A DNA stretch of 64,000 bases from Amycolatopsis tolypomycina. GTDB lineage: Bacteria; Actinomycetota; Actinomycetes; Mycobacteriales; Pseudonocardiaceae. This document shows, in pieces, positions 7,893 through 17,668 of this stretch. The position numbers and the translations under genes are program-made. The notes beneath the pieces are model-generated. The model did not search any database, was not told the DNA's origin, and was given only the letters and a program-made list of their open reading frames with translations. The stretch covers positions 7,382,001 through 7,446,000 of the forward strand of contig NZ_FNSO01000004.1 in the NCBI RefSeq assembly GCF_900105945.1, read 5' to 3'. Within the stretch, counting starts at the first letter, position 1, and every line of letters starts with the position of its first letter.

Positions 7893-8911
7893 GCCAGCCC
7901 CAAGTCGTGCAGCACCGCCGCCACTCGTGTGTTTTCCTCTCGCAGGAACGCGTTGAACCGGTCCCCCGGCGCGAACGCGTCCGTCCAGCCGTTGCGCTGC
8001 AACGCCTCCCGCCACTGCGGTGTCTGGTGCAGCTTCGAGAAGAGCTCCACCAGGCGCGTCCGGTCGGGATCGGTGATCCCCGGCGGGGCGACGATCCCGC
8101 GCCAGTTGTTGAATTCGACGTTCACGCCCGCTTCGGTCAGCGTCGGCGCTTCGACACCCGGGATGCGCTTCGCGCTCGTCACGGCCAGGACGCGGAGAGT
8201 GCCGGCCTGGATCTGGTCGCGGTACTCGCCGATGCCGGAGACGCCGAAGGCGACCTTGCCGCCGAGCACCGAGGCGAGCAGCTCGCCGCCGCCGTCGAAG
8301 GGGATGTAGTTGACCTGCTTCGGCGGCAGGCCAACGGCTTTCGCCATCAGCATCGGCGCCAGGTGGTCCGGGCCGCCCGGCGAGGACCCACCGCCGACCG
8401 GCACGGCACCGGGGTGCGCCTTCCACGCCGTCACCAGCTGGTCGAGGGTCCGGAACGGCGAGTCCTTGCCGACCACGACGATGTCCGGCTCTTCGATGAG
8501 CTTGGCGATCGGGGTGGTGTCCAGCAGCGACGACGGCGCCTTGTTCGTGAACACGCTGCCGACCACGCCCAGGCCCATCGACATAACGAGCTTGCCGTTG
8601 CCGCGTTCGGCGACCGTCCGGCCGAGGCCGACCGTGCCGCCGGCGCCGGGGAGGTTGAAGACCTCGGCGTTGCGGAGCAGGTCGGCGTCCTTCATCGCCT
8701 TCGCCGCGGTGCGAGCGGTGATGTCGTAGCCCCCGCCGGGGGCGTTGGGCACCAGGACCCGGAGTGCCCGCAGCTGCCCGGTGGCGCCGCTTTCCGAGCC
8801 TGAGGTGAGCAGTGGCGGCAGCAGGACGACAGCGGCCAACGCCGCCGCGACCGCCAGCCAGTTCTTCGACGACACTGTCTTCCCCATCCTCTTCGCCAGG
8901 TGGTTGGCCAT
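7889..8911 (-). CDS. tctC: TctC substrate-binding protein of the TTT transporter
   Basis: Extracytoplasmic solute receptor, 340 aa. An N-terminal hydrophobic segment (about 17-36, NWLAVAAALAAVVLLPPLL) acts as signal or anchor. The Bug/TctC fold is recognised by LVPNAPGGGYDITAR, GAGGTVGLGR and the late EFNNWRGIVAPPG. It is first in tctCBA and divergent from a sensor kinase of the CitA/DpiB type, which usually controls such operons. The natural ligand (citrate, tricarballylate or another carboxylate) cannot be read from the sequence. Starts at 8911 or at the Met ten codons on are both possible. Confidence 0.9.
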   Translation of the reverse strand: MANHLAKRMGKTVSSKNWLAVAAALAAVVLLPPLLTSGSESGATGQLRALRVLVPNAPGGGYDITARTAAKAMKDADLLRNAEVFNLPGAGGTVGLGRTVAERGNGKLVMSMGLGVVGSVFTNKAPSSLLDTTPIAKLIEEPDIVVVGKDSPFRTLDQLVTAWKAHPGAVPVGGGSSPGGPDHLAPMLMAKAVGLPPKQVNYIPFDGGGELLASVLGGKVAFGVSGIGEYRDQIQAGTLRVLAVTSAKRIPGVEAPTLTEAGVNVEFNNWRGIVAPPGITDPDRTRLVELFSKLHQTPQWREALQRNGWTDAFAPGDRFNAFLREENTRVAAVLHDLGLA

Positions 8912-8988
8912 GGTGCCCTCGTGTAGACAGGGATGTCCCGCTTACGGGCGTAGCGGTTCTTTTGGTCTTTGTGGTCACGGGAGGTGTC

Positions 8989-10539
8989 ATGGGTGGACGA
9001 GGGTCGCTGGCCCGCCAGCTCCTGACGTGGCAACTCGTCGTGGTGGTGGCGCTGCTGTGCGCGGTGGGGACGTTGTCCGTCGCCCAGGCGAGCGCGAACT
9101 TCCGCACGACCGAGGGGCGCCGGATGCTCTCCGTGGCCGAGGACGTCGCGGCCACCGCGGGTGTGCGGGCCGCGCTCGCCGATCCGCTGGGGCGGTACGC
9201 GCTGGCCCCGTTCGCCGAGAGCGCCCGCAGCCTGTCCGGCGCCACCTACGTGATCATCGCCGACACCTCGCGGAAGGTGCTCACCTCGCCCGATCCCGGC
9301 CAGGTCGGCGAACCGCTCGAGATCGGGCCCAGCACGGCGCTGAACGGGCGGTCGTGGGTGGGCGAGCTCGCCGGGGCGATCGTGGCCCACGTGCCGGTCA
9401 TCGGCGACCGGGGACGCGTGATCGGCGTGATCGCCGCCGGCGAGGAGCAACCCGGCGTGTTCGCCGGCGTGCTCGACTCGCCGGACAACGCGTTGCGGCT
9501 GCTGGGAGTCGCCCTGATCATCGGGGTGGTCGGCTCGCTGCTGCTGGCCCGCCGGGTGAAGAACCAGACGCTCGGGCTCGAACCGAGGGAGATCACCGCG
9601 CTGGTGGAATACCGCGAAGCGTTGCTGCACGGGATCAAGGAGGGCGTCCTCGGCCTGGATCCGGCCGACCGCATCACCTTGGCCAACGACCACGCGCGGG
9701 AACTGCTCGCCCTGCCGGCGGACTGCGTCGGCCGGTCCGTGCCGGAACTGGACCTCGACGGCCGCCTGCACGACGTGCTGAGCGGCGCGACCACCGGGGC
9801 CGATCAGCTGGTGCTGGGGGAAGGCCGGGTGCTCACGCTGAACCGGATGCCGATCGAGCCGCACGGCGCGGTCGTGACGGTGCGCGACCGCACCGAGCTC
9901 ATGACCCTGCACGACGAGCTGGCCGCCAGCCGGCACGCCACGGACACGCTGCGGGCGCAGGCGCACGAGTTCAGCAACCGGCTGCACACCATCGCCGGGC
10001 TGATCGAACTCGGCGAGTACGACGAGGTCCGCGGTTTCATCGACCGGATCAGGTCCACGCAGGCCCATTGGCGGCGCGAAGTGAGCGAGCGGATCGGCGA
10101 CCCCGCCGTGGCGGCGCTGCTGATCGCCAAAGCCAGCCTCGCCGCCGAGCGGAACATCGGGCTCAGGATGGCGGGCGACAGCGTCCTGGCCGAGATCGAC
10201 GAGGTCCTGTCGACGGATCTGGTCACGGTACTGGGCAACTTGATCGACAACGCGCTGGATGCGTTGGGGACCCAGCACGGCTGGGTCGAGGTCCGGGTGC
10301 GGCAGCAGGAGAGCGAAGTGGTGGTCGTGGTCCGCGATTCCGGGCCGGGCGTGGCGCCGGAGATCGCCGAAGAGGTGTTCCGGCACGGCTTCACGACCAA
10401 GGCGGCCGAGCACGGCCAACGCGGGCTCGGGCTCGCACTCACGCGCCAGACGTGCCTGCGCCGCGGCGGATCGGTGCGGGTGCACAACGAAAACGGCGCC
10501 GTGTTCACGGCGTCACTGCCGATCGGGGTGCCGGTGTGA
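8989..10539 (+). CDS. CitA/DpiB-type sensor histidine kinase
   Basis: Membrane sensor kinase, 516 aa, for an external carboxylate. Membrane helices at about 8-28 and 168-190 enclose a periplasmic PAS-like domain. A cytoplasmic PAS (about 205-300) follows, then the H-box AQAHEFSNRLHTIAGL typical of the DcuS/CitA/DpiB class. GNLIDNALDA, DSGPGV and HGQRGLGLAL form the ATPase domain. The ATG at 8989 is preceded by GGGAGG at a good distance. It diverges from tctC by 77 nt and overlaps its response regulator by 4 nt, so it probably switches on tctCBA when the substrate is present. Confidence 0.9.
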   Translation: MGGRGSLARQLLTWQLVVVVALLCAVGTLSVAQASANFRTTEGRRMLSVAEDVAATAGVRAALADPLGRYALAPFAESARSLSGATYVIIADTSRKVLTSPDPGQVGEPLEIGPSTALNGRSWVGELAGAIVAHVPVIGDRGRVIGVIAAGEEQPGVFAGVLDSPDNALRLLGVALIIGVVGSLLLARRVKNQTLGLEPREITALVEYREALLHGIKEGVLGLDPADRITLANDHARELLALPADCVGRSVPELDLDGRLHDVLSGATTGADQLVLGEGRVLTLNRMPIEPHGAVVTVRDRTELMTLHDELAASRHATDTLRAQAHEFSNRLHTIAGLIELGEYDEVRGFIDRIRSTQAHWRREVSERIGDPAVAALLIAKASLAAERNIGLRMAGDSVLAEIDEVLSTDLVTVLGNLIDNALDALGTQHGWVEVRVRQQESEVVVVVRDSGPGVAPEIAEEVFRHGFTTKAAEHGQRGLGLALTRQTCLRRGGSVRVHNENGAVFTASLPIGVPV

Positions 10540-11206
10540 TCAAGGTGCTGGTCGTCGACGACGACTTCATGGTGGCCCGGGTGCACAGCGGGTACGTGGC
10601 CGCACCCCCGGCTTCGAGGTGGTCGGCGTCGCGCACACCGGCGCGGACGCCCTGCGCGCCGTGCGCGAACTGCGACCCGACCTCGTGCTCCTGGACGTCT
10701 ACCTCCCGGACCTCGACGGCATCGGCGTCCTCCGGGAACTGCGCGCCCGCGGCGACGAGGCGGTCGACATCATCGTCATCACCGCGGCGACCGATGTGGA
10801 CACCGTGCGCAGCGCCATGCGCGGCGGCGTGCTGCACTACCTGATCAAGCCGTTCACCTACGACGCCCTGCGTGCCCAGCTGGCGCACTTCGCCGCCCTG
10901 CACACCAAGCTGAACCAGCTGGCGGAAGCCGGCCAGGCGGACGTCGACCAGGTTTTCGGGGCACGCTCATCGCGGACGCCCGTGCTGCCGAAGGGACTCA
11001 CCGCGCAAACCGCGGGCCTCGTGGAGCGCGTCCTCCGGGAGCGCCCGGAAGGCGTCTCGGCAGGCGAATGCGCCGACCTGACACAGCTCGCGAGGGTGAG
11101 CGCGAGACGCTACCTCGAACATTTCGTCACCGCCGGAAAGGCCGACGTACACCTGGAATACGGCGGCGCCGGCCGCCCGAAGCGACGCTACGTCTGGCTC
11201 GGCTGA
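10536..11206 (+). CDS. DpiA/CitB-type response regulator (frameshifted)
   Basis: Response regulator partner of the preceding kinase. The GTG start overlaps its stop (GTGA). The receiver begins VIKVLVVDDDFMVARVHSGYVA. It has the phospho-Asp in LVLLDVYLPDLDG and the Lys in YLIKPFTYDAL. The C-terminal region (about 150-223) is the helix-turn-helix domain of this family, ending KRRYVWLG. At about 10600 one C is missing: GTGGCCGCACC replaces the expected GTGGCCCGCACC, breaking YVA-RTPGFEVVG. Restoring one base gives 224 codons. The rest of the protein is well conserved, so the gene is probably intact in the organism. Confidence 0.85.
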
Positions 11207-11213
11207 CCCTCGC

Positions 11214-13343
11214 CTACGGTGTCCGCCAACCGGGGACGCCCAAAGCCGCCGCGAGCTCCTCCGGACGGCACGGCGCCCCGCAGTGCTCACCCAGGGCCAG
11301 CTCGGCCCCGGCGGCCAGCCAGAACCGCGCGTGCCCGGCGGAGGTCAGGCCGTCGACGATCACCTCCGCGCCGGCCCGGTGCGCCAACGCGGGCAGCTCC
11401 CGCAGCACGTCGACCACCGGCGAGTCCGGCTCGACCCCGTCCAGCGGCCCGCAGTCCAGCCGCACGCCGTGCACCGGCAGGTCGGCCACCTCGGCCAGCA
11501 CGCCGGCGCTGACCACCGGGCGCACGCCCACGTCGGCCAGCGCCCGCAGGTTGTCCCTCGTCTCGCCGAGGTCGGCGGCCAACGCCGGCACGGGCAGCTC
11601 GACCAGCAGCCGCCCGGCCGGGAACCGCGTCTCCTCCAGCACGCCGACCACCCGGGTGAGCAGGTCGGTGTCGGCTGCCTGGTGCGGGCTCAGCCTGACC
11701 AGCAACCGCAGGTCGCGGTCCAGCCGTTGCCGCCACCAGCCCACCTGACGGCAGCCGGTGCGCAGCAGCCACTCGCCCAGCGACAGCATCAGCCCGGTGG
11801 TCTCGGCCAAGTCGCGGCAGCGCTGGTCGGACAGCGCGCCCTCCCCGGGCGGCGCCCAGCCGAGCTGGGCCTCCACGCCGTGCACCGCGCCGTCGGCCAG
11901 CCGCACCAGCGGCCGGTACCGCGCCTGCACGTCCCCGTGCTCGAAGGCGCCCGGCATGACCGCGGCCAGCGCGTCGGTCCTGCGGTCCAGCCGGTTCTGG
12001 TCCGGGTGCGACAGCTCCCACTGCCCGTGCCCGTTGGCCTTGGCCCGGCGCAGTGCCTGGTGGGACTCGCGCAGCAGCGTGGCGGCCTCGTGGTCCTGCG
12101 CGGGCCGGTTGACCACGCCGACGCTGGCCGACAGGGCCAGCCCCTGCCCGTCCACATAGGTCGGCTCGGCCAGTTCCTGGCGCAGCTCGTGCACCAGGCG
12201 CACCGGGTCCGGGGTGTCCGGCGCGTTTTCCACCAGCACCGCGAACTCCGCACCGCCGAACCGGGAAACGAGGACCTTTCCCCCGGCCAGCACGGACTTC
12301 AGCCGCTGCGCCACGGTGACCAGCAACTGCTCGGCCGCGTGCTCGCCGAGGCCGTCGCACACCACCGAGAAGGCGTCGAGCTCCAGCCGCAGCAGCGTCA
12401 CGCCGAGCTTCGGATCGGCCTTGCGCAGCGCGGTCTCCATCCGCGTGCTGAAGCACTGCCGGTTGGGCAGGCCGGTGAGCGCGTCGTGCAGGGCCTGCCG
12501 GTTGAGCTCGTTCTGCAGCAGCACCAGCTCGGTGCCGTCCTCGACCACGGTGACGAAGTGGCTGGGCTCGTCCCCGGCGCCGCGCAGCAGCGAGGCGGTC
12601 AACGACACCGGCACCGGGTCGCCGTCGCGGTCCAGCAGCCGCTGGGACTGCTTGATCCGCTTGACCTTGCCGGCCAGCAGCGCGCGGTAGTCCTCGCGCA
12701 GCACCGGCGCGTAGTCGGGGTGCACCAGCTCGAGCAGGTCGCGCCCGGTCAGCTCGTCCGGGGCGTGCCCGAGCATCACGCCTGCCGCGGCGTTCACGGT
12801 GACCAGCGTGCCGTCCAGGTCGGCGACCAGGATGCCGCTGGCCGAGGACGTGGCCACCTCGTCGAACCGCGCCTGCGCGGTCCGCAGCTCGTACTTGGCG
12901 TCCCGCACGGCCTTGAGCAGCGACAGCTTCAGGCCCTCCTGCTGGGCCAGGGTGGCGCCCTGCACGGCCGTCACCACGCTCGCGGCCAGCGCGCCGAGCA
13001 CGCCCACCACGCGTTCGGCGAACTCTTCGGCGGGCTGGAACTCGGGCAGCCTGAGCAGGCCCTTGCCCAGGACGTCCATGGTGACGGTGAGCGCCGGCCC
13101 GTCCGCGCAGTTCAGCTCGGCCAGCCGGGCGCCCGCGGCCGCCGGCGAACCGGTGCGCTCCGGCCCGCTCTCGTGGACTTCGGCGCAGAGAGCGTCCAGC
13201 AACGCGGCCAGCTCGGTCTCGAAGCCGGCGTGCTCCAGTGGCACATAGCCGATCCCGGCCAGCAGGTAGGCCCACTTGCGCGCGAGCAGACGGCGCCCGT
13301 CTTCGGACGGCTCCGGGATCGGCAGTCTGCCGGGTTCGGTCAC
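11214..13343 (-). CDS. PAS-GGDEF-EAL protein with degenerate catalytic motifs
   Basis: Cyclic-di-GMP type signalling protein, 709 aa. An N-terminal helical domain (1-160) with no clear family precedes a PAS domain (about 165-285, [16 protein letters not shown]). The GGDEF domain (about 290-450) has [16 protein letters not shown] instead of GG(D/E)EF. The EAL domain (about 455-705) has GVEAQLGW where EAL or EVL is expected and lacks several metal-ligand motifs. The phosphodiesterase is therefore probably inactive and the cyclase doubtful. It lies 4 nt after a methyltransferase gene. GGDEF-EAL genes paired with this methyltransferase family recur in actinomycetes. Confidence 0.85.
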   Translation of the reverse strand: MTEPGRLPIPEPSEDGRRLLARKWAYLLAGIGYVPLEHAGFETELAALLDALCAEVHESGPERTGSPAAAGARLAELNCADGPALTVTMDVLGKGLLRLPEFQPAEEFAERVVGVLGALAASVVTAVQGATLAQQEGLKLSLLKAVRDAKYELRTAQARFDEVATSSASGILVADLDGTLVTVNAAAGVMLGHAPDELTGRDLLELVHPDYAPVLREDYRALLAGKVKRIKQSQRLLDRDGDPVPVSLTASLLRGAGDEPSHFVTVVEDGTELVLLQNELNRQALHDALTGLPNRQCFSTRMETALRKADPKLGVTLLRLELDAFSVVCDGLGEHAAEQLLVTVAQRLKSVLAGGKVLVSRFGGAEFAVLVENAPDTPDPVRLVHELRQELAEPTYVDGQGLALSASVGVVNRPAQDHEAATLLRESHQALRRAKANGHGQWELSHPDQNRLDRRTDALAAVMPGAFEHGDVQARYRPLVRLADGAVHGVEAQLGWAPPGEGALSDQRCRDLAETTGLMLSLGEWLLRTGCRQVGWWRQRLDRDLRLLVRLSPHQAADTDLLTRVVGVLEETRFPAGRLLVELPVPALAADLGETRDNLRALADVGVRPVVSAGVLAEVADLPVHGVRLDCGPLDGVEPDSPVVDVLRELPALAHRAGAEVIVDGLTSAGHARFWLAAGAELALGEHCGAPCRPEELAAALGVPGWRTP

Positions 13344-13347
13344 GGGC

Positions 13348-14163
13348 TCAGGACTTCCGCGCCACGCCCGCGTAGATCAGCTCGTTCCACGACGGGTCCT
13401 CGGCGATGTCGGTCGGCCCGGCCGGCCGCCAGCTGCCGCAGCCCACCAGCCCCGGCTCGACCAGCACCAGGTTGCCGAGCAGGCCCAGGATCTCGCCGTG
13501 GGAACGGGTGTGCGGCACCTCGCCGCGCCGCGCGGCCATCTGGTCGCTGGCCACGGCGAACGACTCCCGGTGCGCGTCGGACGTGACGTGGGTGAAGGCG
13601 AGCAGGCTGCCCGGAGCCAGTGGTTCCCGGTAGGCGCGCACGAGCCCGGCCGGGTCGTCCTCGTCCGGGATCCAGTGCAGCAGCAGCATGCACAGCAGGC
13701 CGACCGGCTCGGAGAAGTCGATCAGCCGCCGGACCTCCGGGCTCCCCAGCACCGCCTCGACGTCGCGCACGTCCGCGTGCAGGACCCCGGTGCGGTCGTT
13801 GCCCGCCAGCAGCAGTTCGCCGTGCGCGACCGCCACGGCCTCCTTGTCGACGTAGACCACCCGAGCCTCGGGGGCTTCCCGCTGGGCGATCTCGTGCACG
13901 TTGCCCACGGTGGGGATGCCCGCGCCCAGGTCGAGGAACTGGCGGATGCCTTGCGCGACCATGAAGCGCACCGCGCGGCCGAGGAAAGCGCGGTTGAGCC
14001 GCACCGACTGCCGGATCCAGGGCAGGGTCCGCTCGAGGTGGTCCGCGGTGGTGCGGTCCGTCTCGAAGTTGTGGCTGCCGCCGAGCCAGTAGTCGTAGAT
14101 CCGGGCGACGTTCGGCGAAGTCACATCCACTCCGGCCGGGATCCAATCACGGGTACTGACCAT
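13348..14163 (-). CDS. SAM-dependent methyltransferase, DUF574 family
   Basis: Methyltransferase of the actinobacterial DUF574 (Methyltransf_19) family, 271 aa. The family signature SPNVARIYDYWLGGSHNFE is followed by the SAM-binding FLDLGAGIPTVGNVHE and VVYVDKE. The start at 14163 (MVSTRDW) has GAGG 6 nt upstream; another ATG 12 nt earlier is possible. Substrate is unknown for the whole family. It is co-transcribed with the GGDEF-EAL gene 4 nt downstream, so the pair may act together. That is context only. Confidence 0.85.
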   Translation of the reverse strand: MVSTRDWIPAGVDVTSPNVARIYDYWLGGSHNFETDRTTADHLERTLPWIRQSVRLNRAFLGRAVRFMVAQGIRQFLDLGAGIPTVGNVHEIAQREAPEARVVYVDKEAVAVAHGELLLAGNDRTGVLHADVRDVEAVLGSPEVRRLIDFSEPVGLLCMLLLHWIPDEDDPAGLVRAYREPLAPGSLLAFTHVTSDAHRESFAVASDQMAARRGEVPHTRSHGEILGLLGNLVLVEPGLVGCGSWRPAGPTDIAEDPSWNELIYAGVARKS

Positions 14164-14328
14164 CACGCACCTCATCCGTTCGGAAGCCGGAACAGCATAC
14201 CCACTCCGGCAATAACGGCCTAATCCGTCAATCGTGGTCCGGTACTACCCAATCGGGTGCTGTCGACTCGACTGAATGGCCCGTAGGGTGACGACCTTCC
14301 CGATTCTTACCAATGCCAAGGAGTTCTC

Positions 14329-15642
14329 GTGCCCGTCCGGGTGGCGCCCGGCCGCCTGCCTTTGCTGGGACACACACTCGCGCTGGTCCGCCGTCCCGTC
14401 CCGTTCACCGCGGGACTGCGGGAACACGGCGATGTGGTCAAGCTTTCAATGGGGCCACTTCAAACATATTTCCTCACGAATCCGGAACTCGTTCACCGCG
14501 TACTCGTGACGAACGGTTCGAGCTTCGGCAGCGGGATCATGTTCCGCAAATTCCGCCCGTACGCGGGCAACGGGCTGGCCCTTTCCGACGGCCCCTTCCA
14601 CCGCAGGCAGCGCAAGCTGATGCTGCCCGCCTTCGACCGGCAGCACCTGCGCCACTACGCCGGGATCTGGGTCCGGGCGACCACCGCACTCGCCGAGTCC
14701 TGGCGCCCGGGCGAGGTGCGGCAGATCGACGCGGACATGCAGGCACTCGCCATGACCAACGTGGGCGAGGCGCTGTTCGGCACCGAACTGGGCGAGGAGG
14801 CGATCCGCGAGGCCCGCCGCTCGATCCCGCTGGTCATCCGGCTGGGCATGTACCGGGTGCTCGCCCCGGGCTTCGTGGAGAAGCTGCCGCTGCCGGTCAA
14901 CCGCCGCTTCGACCAGGCCACCGCGCGGATGAAGGCCGTGGTGCACGAGCTGATGGCGAGCCGCGACGCCGACACCGACCACGGCGACCTGCTGTCCACC
15001 CTGCTGCTGGCCAGGGACGCCGAGACCGGGGAGCGGATGACCCGGGAGCAGGTGCACGACGAGGTGATGACCCTGCTCACCGCGGGCACCGAGACCACCG
15101 CGCTGATCCTGGCCTGGACCTGCCACGAGCTGGGGCGCCACCCCGGCGTGGCGGACCGGGTGCGGGCCGAGGTGGACCGGGTGCTGGGCGGGCGACCGGT
15201 GACCTTCGACGACCTGCCCGCGCTGGAATACACCGGCCAGGTGGTCAGCGAGGTGCTGCGGATGTACGCGCTGTGGATCCTGATGCGCCGGACCGAGCAG
15301 GAGATCGACCTCGGCCCGGTGCGGCTGCGGCCCGGCGACGAGGTGATGTTCAGCCCGCTCGCCCTGCACACCGACCCCCGGTACTGGGACCACCCGGACG
15401 CCTTCGACCCGGACCGCTGGTCCACCGACCGGGTGCGGTCGTTGCCGCCGGGGGTGTTCATCCCGTTCGGCAACGGGATCCGGCAGTGCGTCGGCCACCT
15501 GTTCGCCCGGGCCGAGGTGGTCATCGGGGTGGCCACGATCTTCGCGCGGTGGCGCCTCGAACCCGTCGGCCCGGTCCGGGTGCGCTACACCACCATCGCC
15601 TACCCGCGCGGCATGCCGATGACGGTGCGCCGGCGGGATTAG
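14329..15642 (+). CDS. Cytochrome P450 monooxygenase
   Basis: Soluble bacterial P450, 437 aa. The I-helix oxygen motif is AGTETT (about 255), the K-helix ExxR is EVLR (about 310) and the haem-binding loop is FGNGIRQCVGH with the cysteine ligand at about 388. The general style (GDVVKLSMGP, FGSGIMFRKFRP, RRQRKLMLPAF) recalls the pentalenene-oxygenase-like group of actinomycete P450s. The GTG start has AAGGAG 5 nt upstream. No ferredoxin or terpene cyclase is adjacent. The only likely partner is the secreted hydrolase 29 nt downstream, which has the same TTCTC spacer before its GTG. Substrate unknown. Confidence 0.92.
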   Translation: MPVRVAPGRLPLLGHTLALVRRPVPFTAGLREHGDVVKLSMGPLQTYFLTNPELVHRVLVTNGSSFGSGIMFRKFRPYAGNGLALSDGPFHRRQRKLMLPAFDRQHLRHYAGIWVRATTALAESWRPGEVRQIDADMQALAMTNVGEALFGTELGEEAIREARRSIPLVIRLGMYRVLAPGFVEKLPLPVNRRFDQATARMKAVVHELMASRDADTDHGDLLSTLLLARDAETGERMTREQVHDEVMTLLTAGTETTALILAWTCHELGRHPGVADRVRAEVDRVLGGRPVTFDDLPALEYTGQVVSEVLRMYALWILMRRTEQEIDLGPVRLRPGDEVMFSPLALHTDPRYWDHPDAFDPDRWSTDRVRSLPPGVFIPFGNGIRQCVGHLFARAEVVIGVATIFARWRLEPVGPVRVRYTTIAYPRGMPMTVRRRD

Positions 15643-15671
15643 TTGTCCTGCAACGGAATACGGAGGTTCTC

Positions 15672-16724
15672 GTGCGTTTGCTCTTGCGCCGGCTCGCCAC
15701 CGCGGCGGTGGCTCTGCTGTGCGCCGGTACGGTGCTCACCCCAGCGCAGGCGTCCGCCGCCGAGGCGGCCTGCCAGAACCTGAACATCCCCGTGTCACTC
15801 CTGGAAGTGCCCCTGCTCGGGCTCAAGGACCAGACCATGTACGGCAGGCTGTGCGTCCCGCCGGGCGGCAGCCGCACCCTGCAGGTGCTGGTGCCCGGCG
15901 GGACGTACAGCTCCGCCTACTACGACCCACCCGGCCTGGCGGCGACCCGCTCGTTCCGCCGGGCGGTGAACAACGCCGGGTACGCCACCCTGGCCGTGGA
16001 CCGGGTCGGCTCGGGACGCAGCTCCAAGCCGCTGAGCGAGCTGCTGTCCGCGACTTCCCAGGCCAACGCGGTGCACCACGCCATCCAGGCGATGCGGACG
16101 GGCGCGGTGGGCCCCCGGTTCGACCGGATCGTCCTCGTCGGGCACTCGCTCGGCTCGGCCACGGCGATCATCGAGGCGGCCGGCTTCCGCGACGTGGACG
16201 GCGTGGTGGTCACCGGGTTCACCCACCGGGTCGCCGCGCTGACGGTGCTGCCCACGCTGGTCGCGCTGAGCCCGGCGGTGCTGGACGAGAAGATGTCCAA
16301 GGTCGTCGGGCTGGACGCGGGGTACCTGACGACGATGCAGGGCATGCGGTACAGCGCGTTCCACAGCCCCGGCCCGTTCGACCAGCAGGTCGTCGACGCG
16401 GACGAGGCGACCAAGGACCTGATCGCGCCCGGTGAGATCGTGGACGCCGTCGTGATCGGGTTGGTGCTCCCCTACAGCAGGCGGATCACCGTGCCGGTGC
16501 TGGTGGCCATGGGCGAGCAGGACGGCGTGTTCTGCGGCCCGCTGGCCAGCGACTGCTCCAGCGCGGAAAGCCTGCGGCAGGGCGAAACCGGGTTCTACTC
16601 GCCCGAGGCGAGGCTGCGCACCTTTGTGGTGCCGGGCTACGGGCACTCGATCAACTTCGCGCCCAACGCGCCGCTGCTGCACGACGCGGTCACCGGCTGG
16701 ATGCACGAGCTGGTCGGCAGGTAG
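15672..16724 (+). CDS. Secreted alpha/beta hydrolase
   Basis: Exported serine hydrolase, 350 aa. A signal peptide (1-30) with Arg-rich start and a hydrophobic core ends at AQASA-AEA. The nucleophile elbow is VGHSLGSA. The catalytic His is probably in VPGYGHSINF near the C-terminus, and an acid lies around MGEQDGVFCG. The fold resembles lipases/esterases without a lid motif. The GTG start has GGAGG 5 nt upstream. It lies 29 nt after the P450, probably one operon. Confidence 0.88.
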   Translation: MRLLLRRLATAAVALLCAGTVLTPAQASAAEAACQNLNIPVSLLEVPLLGLKDQTMYGRLCVPPGGSRTLQVLVPGGTYSSAYYDPPGLAATRSFRRAVNNAGYATLAVDRVGSGRSSKPLSELLSATSQANAVHHAIQAMRTGAVGPRFDRIVLVGHSLGSATAIIEAAGFRDVDGVVVTGFTHRVAALTVLPTLVALSPAVLDEKMSKVVGLDAGYLTTMQGMRYSAFHSPGPFDQQVVDADEATKDLIAPGEIVDAVVIGLVLPYSRRITVPVLVAMGEQDGVFCGPLASDCSSAESLRQGETGFYSPEARLRTFVVPGYGHSINFAPNAPLLHDAVTGWMHELVGR

Positions 16725-16781
16725 CGGCGGTGTCCACCCGCCCGGTTCCGCGCGACCGGGCGGGTGCCCCAGAATGTCGTG

Positions 16782-17645
16782 ATGAGCTGGGCGAGCTTTG
16801 CGGAAGCCTGCGCGAGGGTGCGGGAGCTGTGCGTCGAGCACCTGGGCGAGCACATCGGGACACAGGTCGCGGCACTGGCGAAACCCGGGTTCGGGCTGCG
16901 TCCGGTGAAGCCGGGCATTCCCGCGGCCGGCCTCGGCCGGTGGGGCGGTCCGGCGTTGCTGAACCCCGGCACGCCGTGGCCCGAGTACGACGGCGTTCCG
17001 CTCAGCCTGTTCGCCGTCCTGGACGTCGACGCGCTCGGCGCCTGGCTCGGCGACGACCGCCCACCCCACGCGCTGCTGAACATCTTTTACTTCGACCCGG
17101 ACGTCCAGCGTGGTTACGTGCTCGAGGGCGCCCCTCTCCGTGACTTCGAGAGCCCGCGGTTCTGCCGGATCATCCCGGCGGACCCGGCACTGGCCATTGA
17201 GGAGGCCGCACCCGCGCCGGCCTCGATCCACGCCCCGGAGCCGTTTTACGCGGTTCCCGTCGTGACCTTGCCCTCGATGCAGGGAGTCTCCTACGACCCG
17301 GTTCTCGACACGGTGGACTACGGCGGGGAGACCGAAGACTCACTCCACTACCGGTCGATGCCGGGCTGGCTGGCCGCGGACCGCCTCGGCGATCGCTGGC
17401 TCGAGTTCTGCGAGCGGGCGCAGGGCCTGTACAGGTACGAGGGCGTCCGGTTCTCGCCCGACCAGGCGTTCGGCTGGCCGCACCTGGAGAACAGCTTTTC
17501 CCAGCTGAAGGAGCCGTACCGCCACCTCATCACCATCGGGCACCACGACCTCGGCGACGGCGGCTACGTGCACTTCGTCCTGCCGCCGAAGGCCTTCCGC
17601 GACGGGGACTACGAGCAGGCAATCGCCTTGTACGAGGGTTTCTAG
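16782..17645 (+). CDS. DUF1963 (YwqG-like) protein
   Basis: Cytoplasmic protein of the DUF1963 family, 287 aa, with no signal peptide or membrane helix. Typical pieces are GRWGGPALLNPGTPWPEYDGVPLSLFAVLD, here in several short blocks, and the C-terminal FGWPHLENSF and GDGGYVHFVLPP. Function is unknown for the family. I prefer the ATG at 16782 (MSWASFAEA) over the GTG six codons earlier. It stands alone and converges with the TetR gene. Confidence 0.8.
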   Translation: MSWASFAEACARVRELCVEHLGEHIGTQVAALAKPGFGLRPVKPGIPAAGLGRWGGPALLNPGTPWPEYDGVPLSLFAVLDVDALGAWLGDDRPPHALLNIFYFDPDVQRGYVLEGAPLRDFESPRFCRIIPADPALAIEEAAPAPASIHAPEPFYAVPVVTLPSMQGVSYDPVLDTVDYGGETEDSLHYRSMPGWLAADRLGDRWLEFCERAQGLYRYEGVRFSPDQAFGWPHLENSFSQLKEPYRHLITIGHHDLGDGGYVHFVLPPKAFRDGDYEQAIALYEGF

Positions 17646-17668
17646 CTCGCGAAGATCTCCCGAAAGGC

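Noticed and set aside
14329..15642. P450 as part of a glycopeptide biosynthetic cluster
   Set aside because: Van genes invite this idea, but the P450 lacks the features I know for Oxy cross-linking enzymes and no peptide synthetase or Hpg genes are present.
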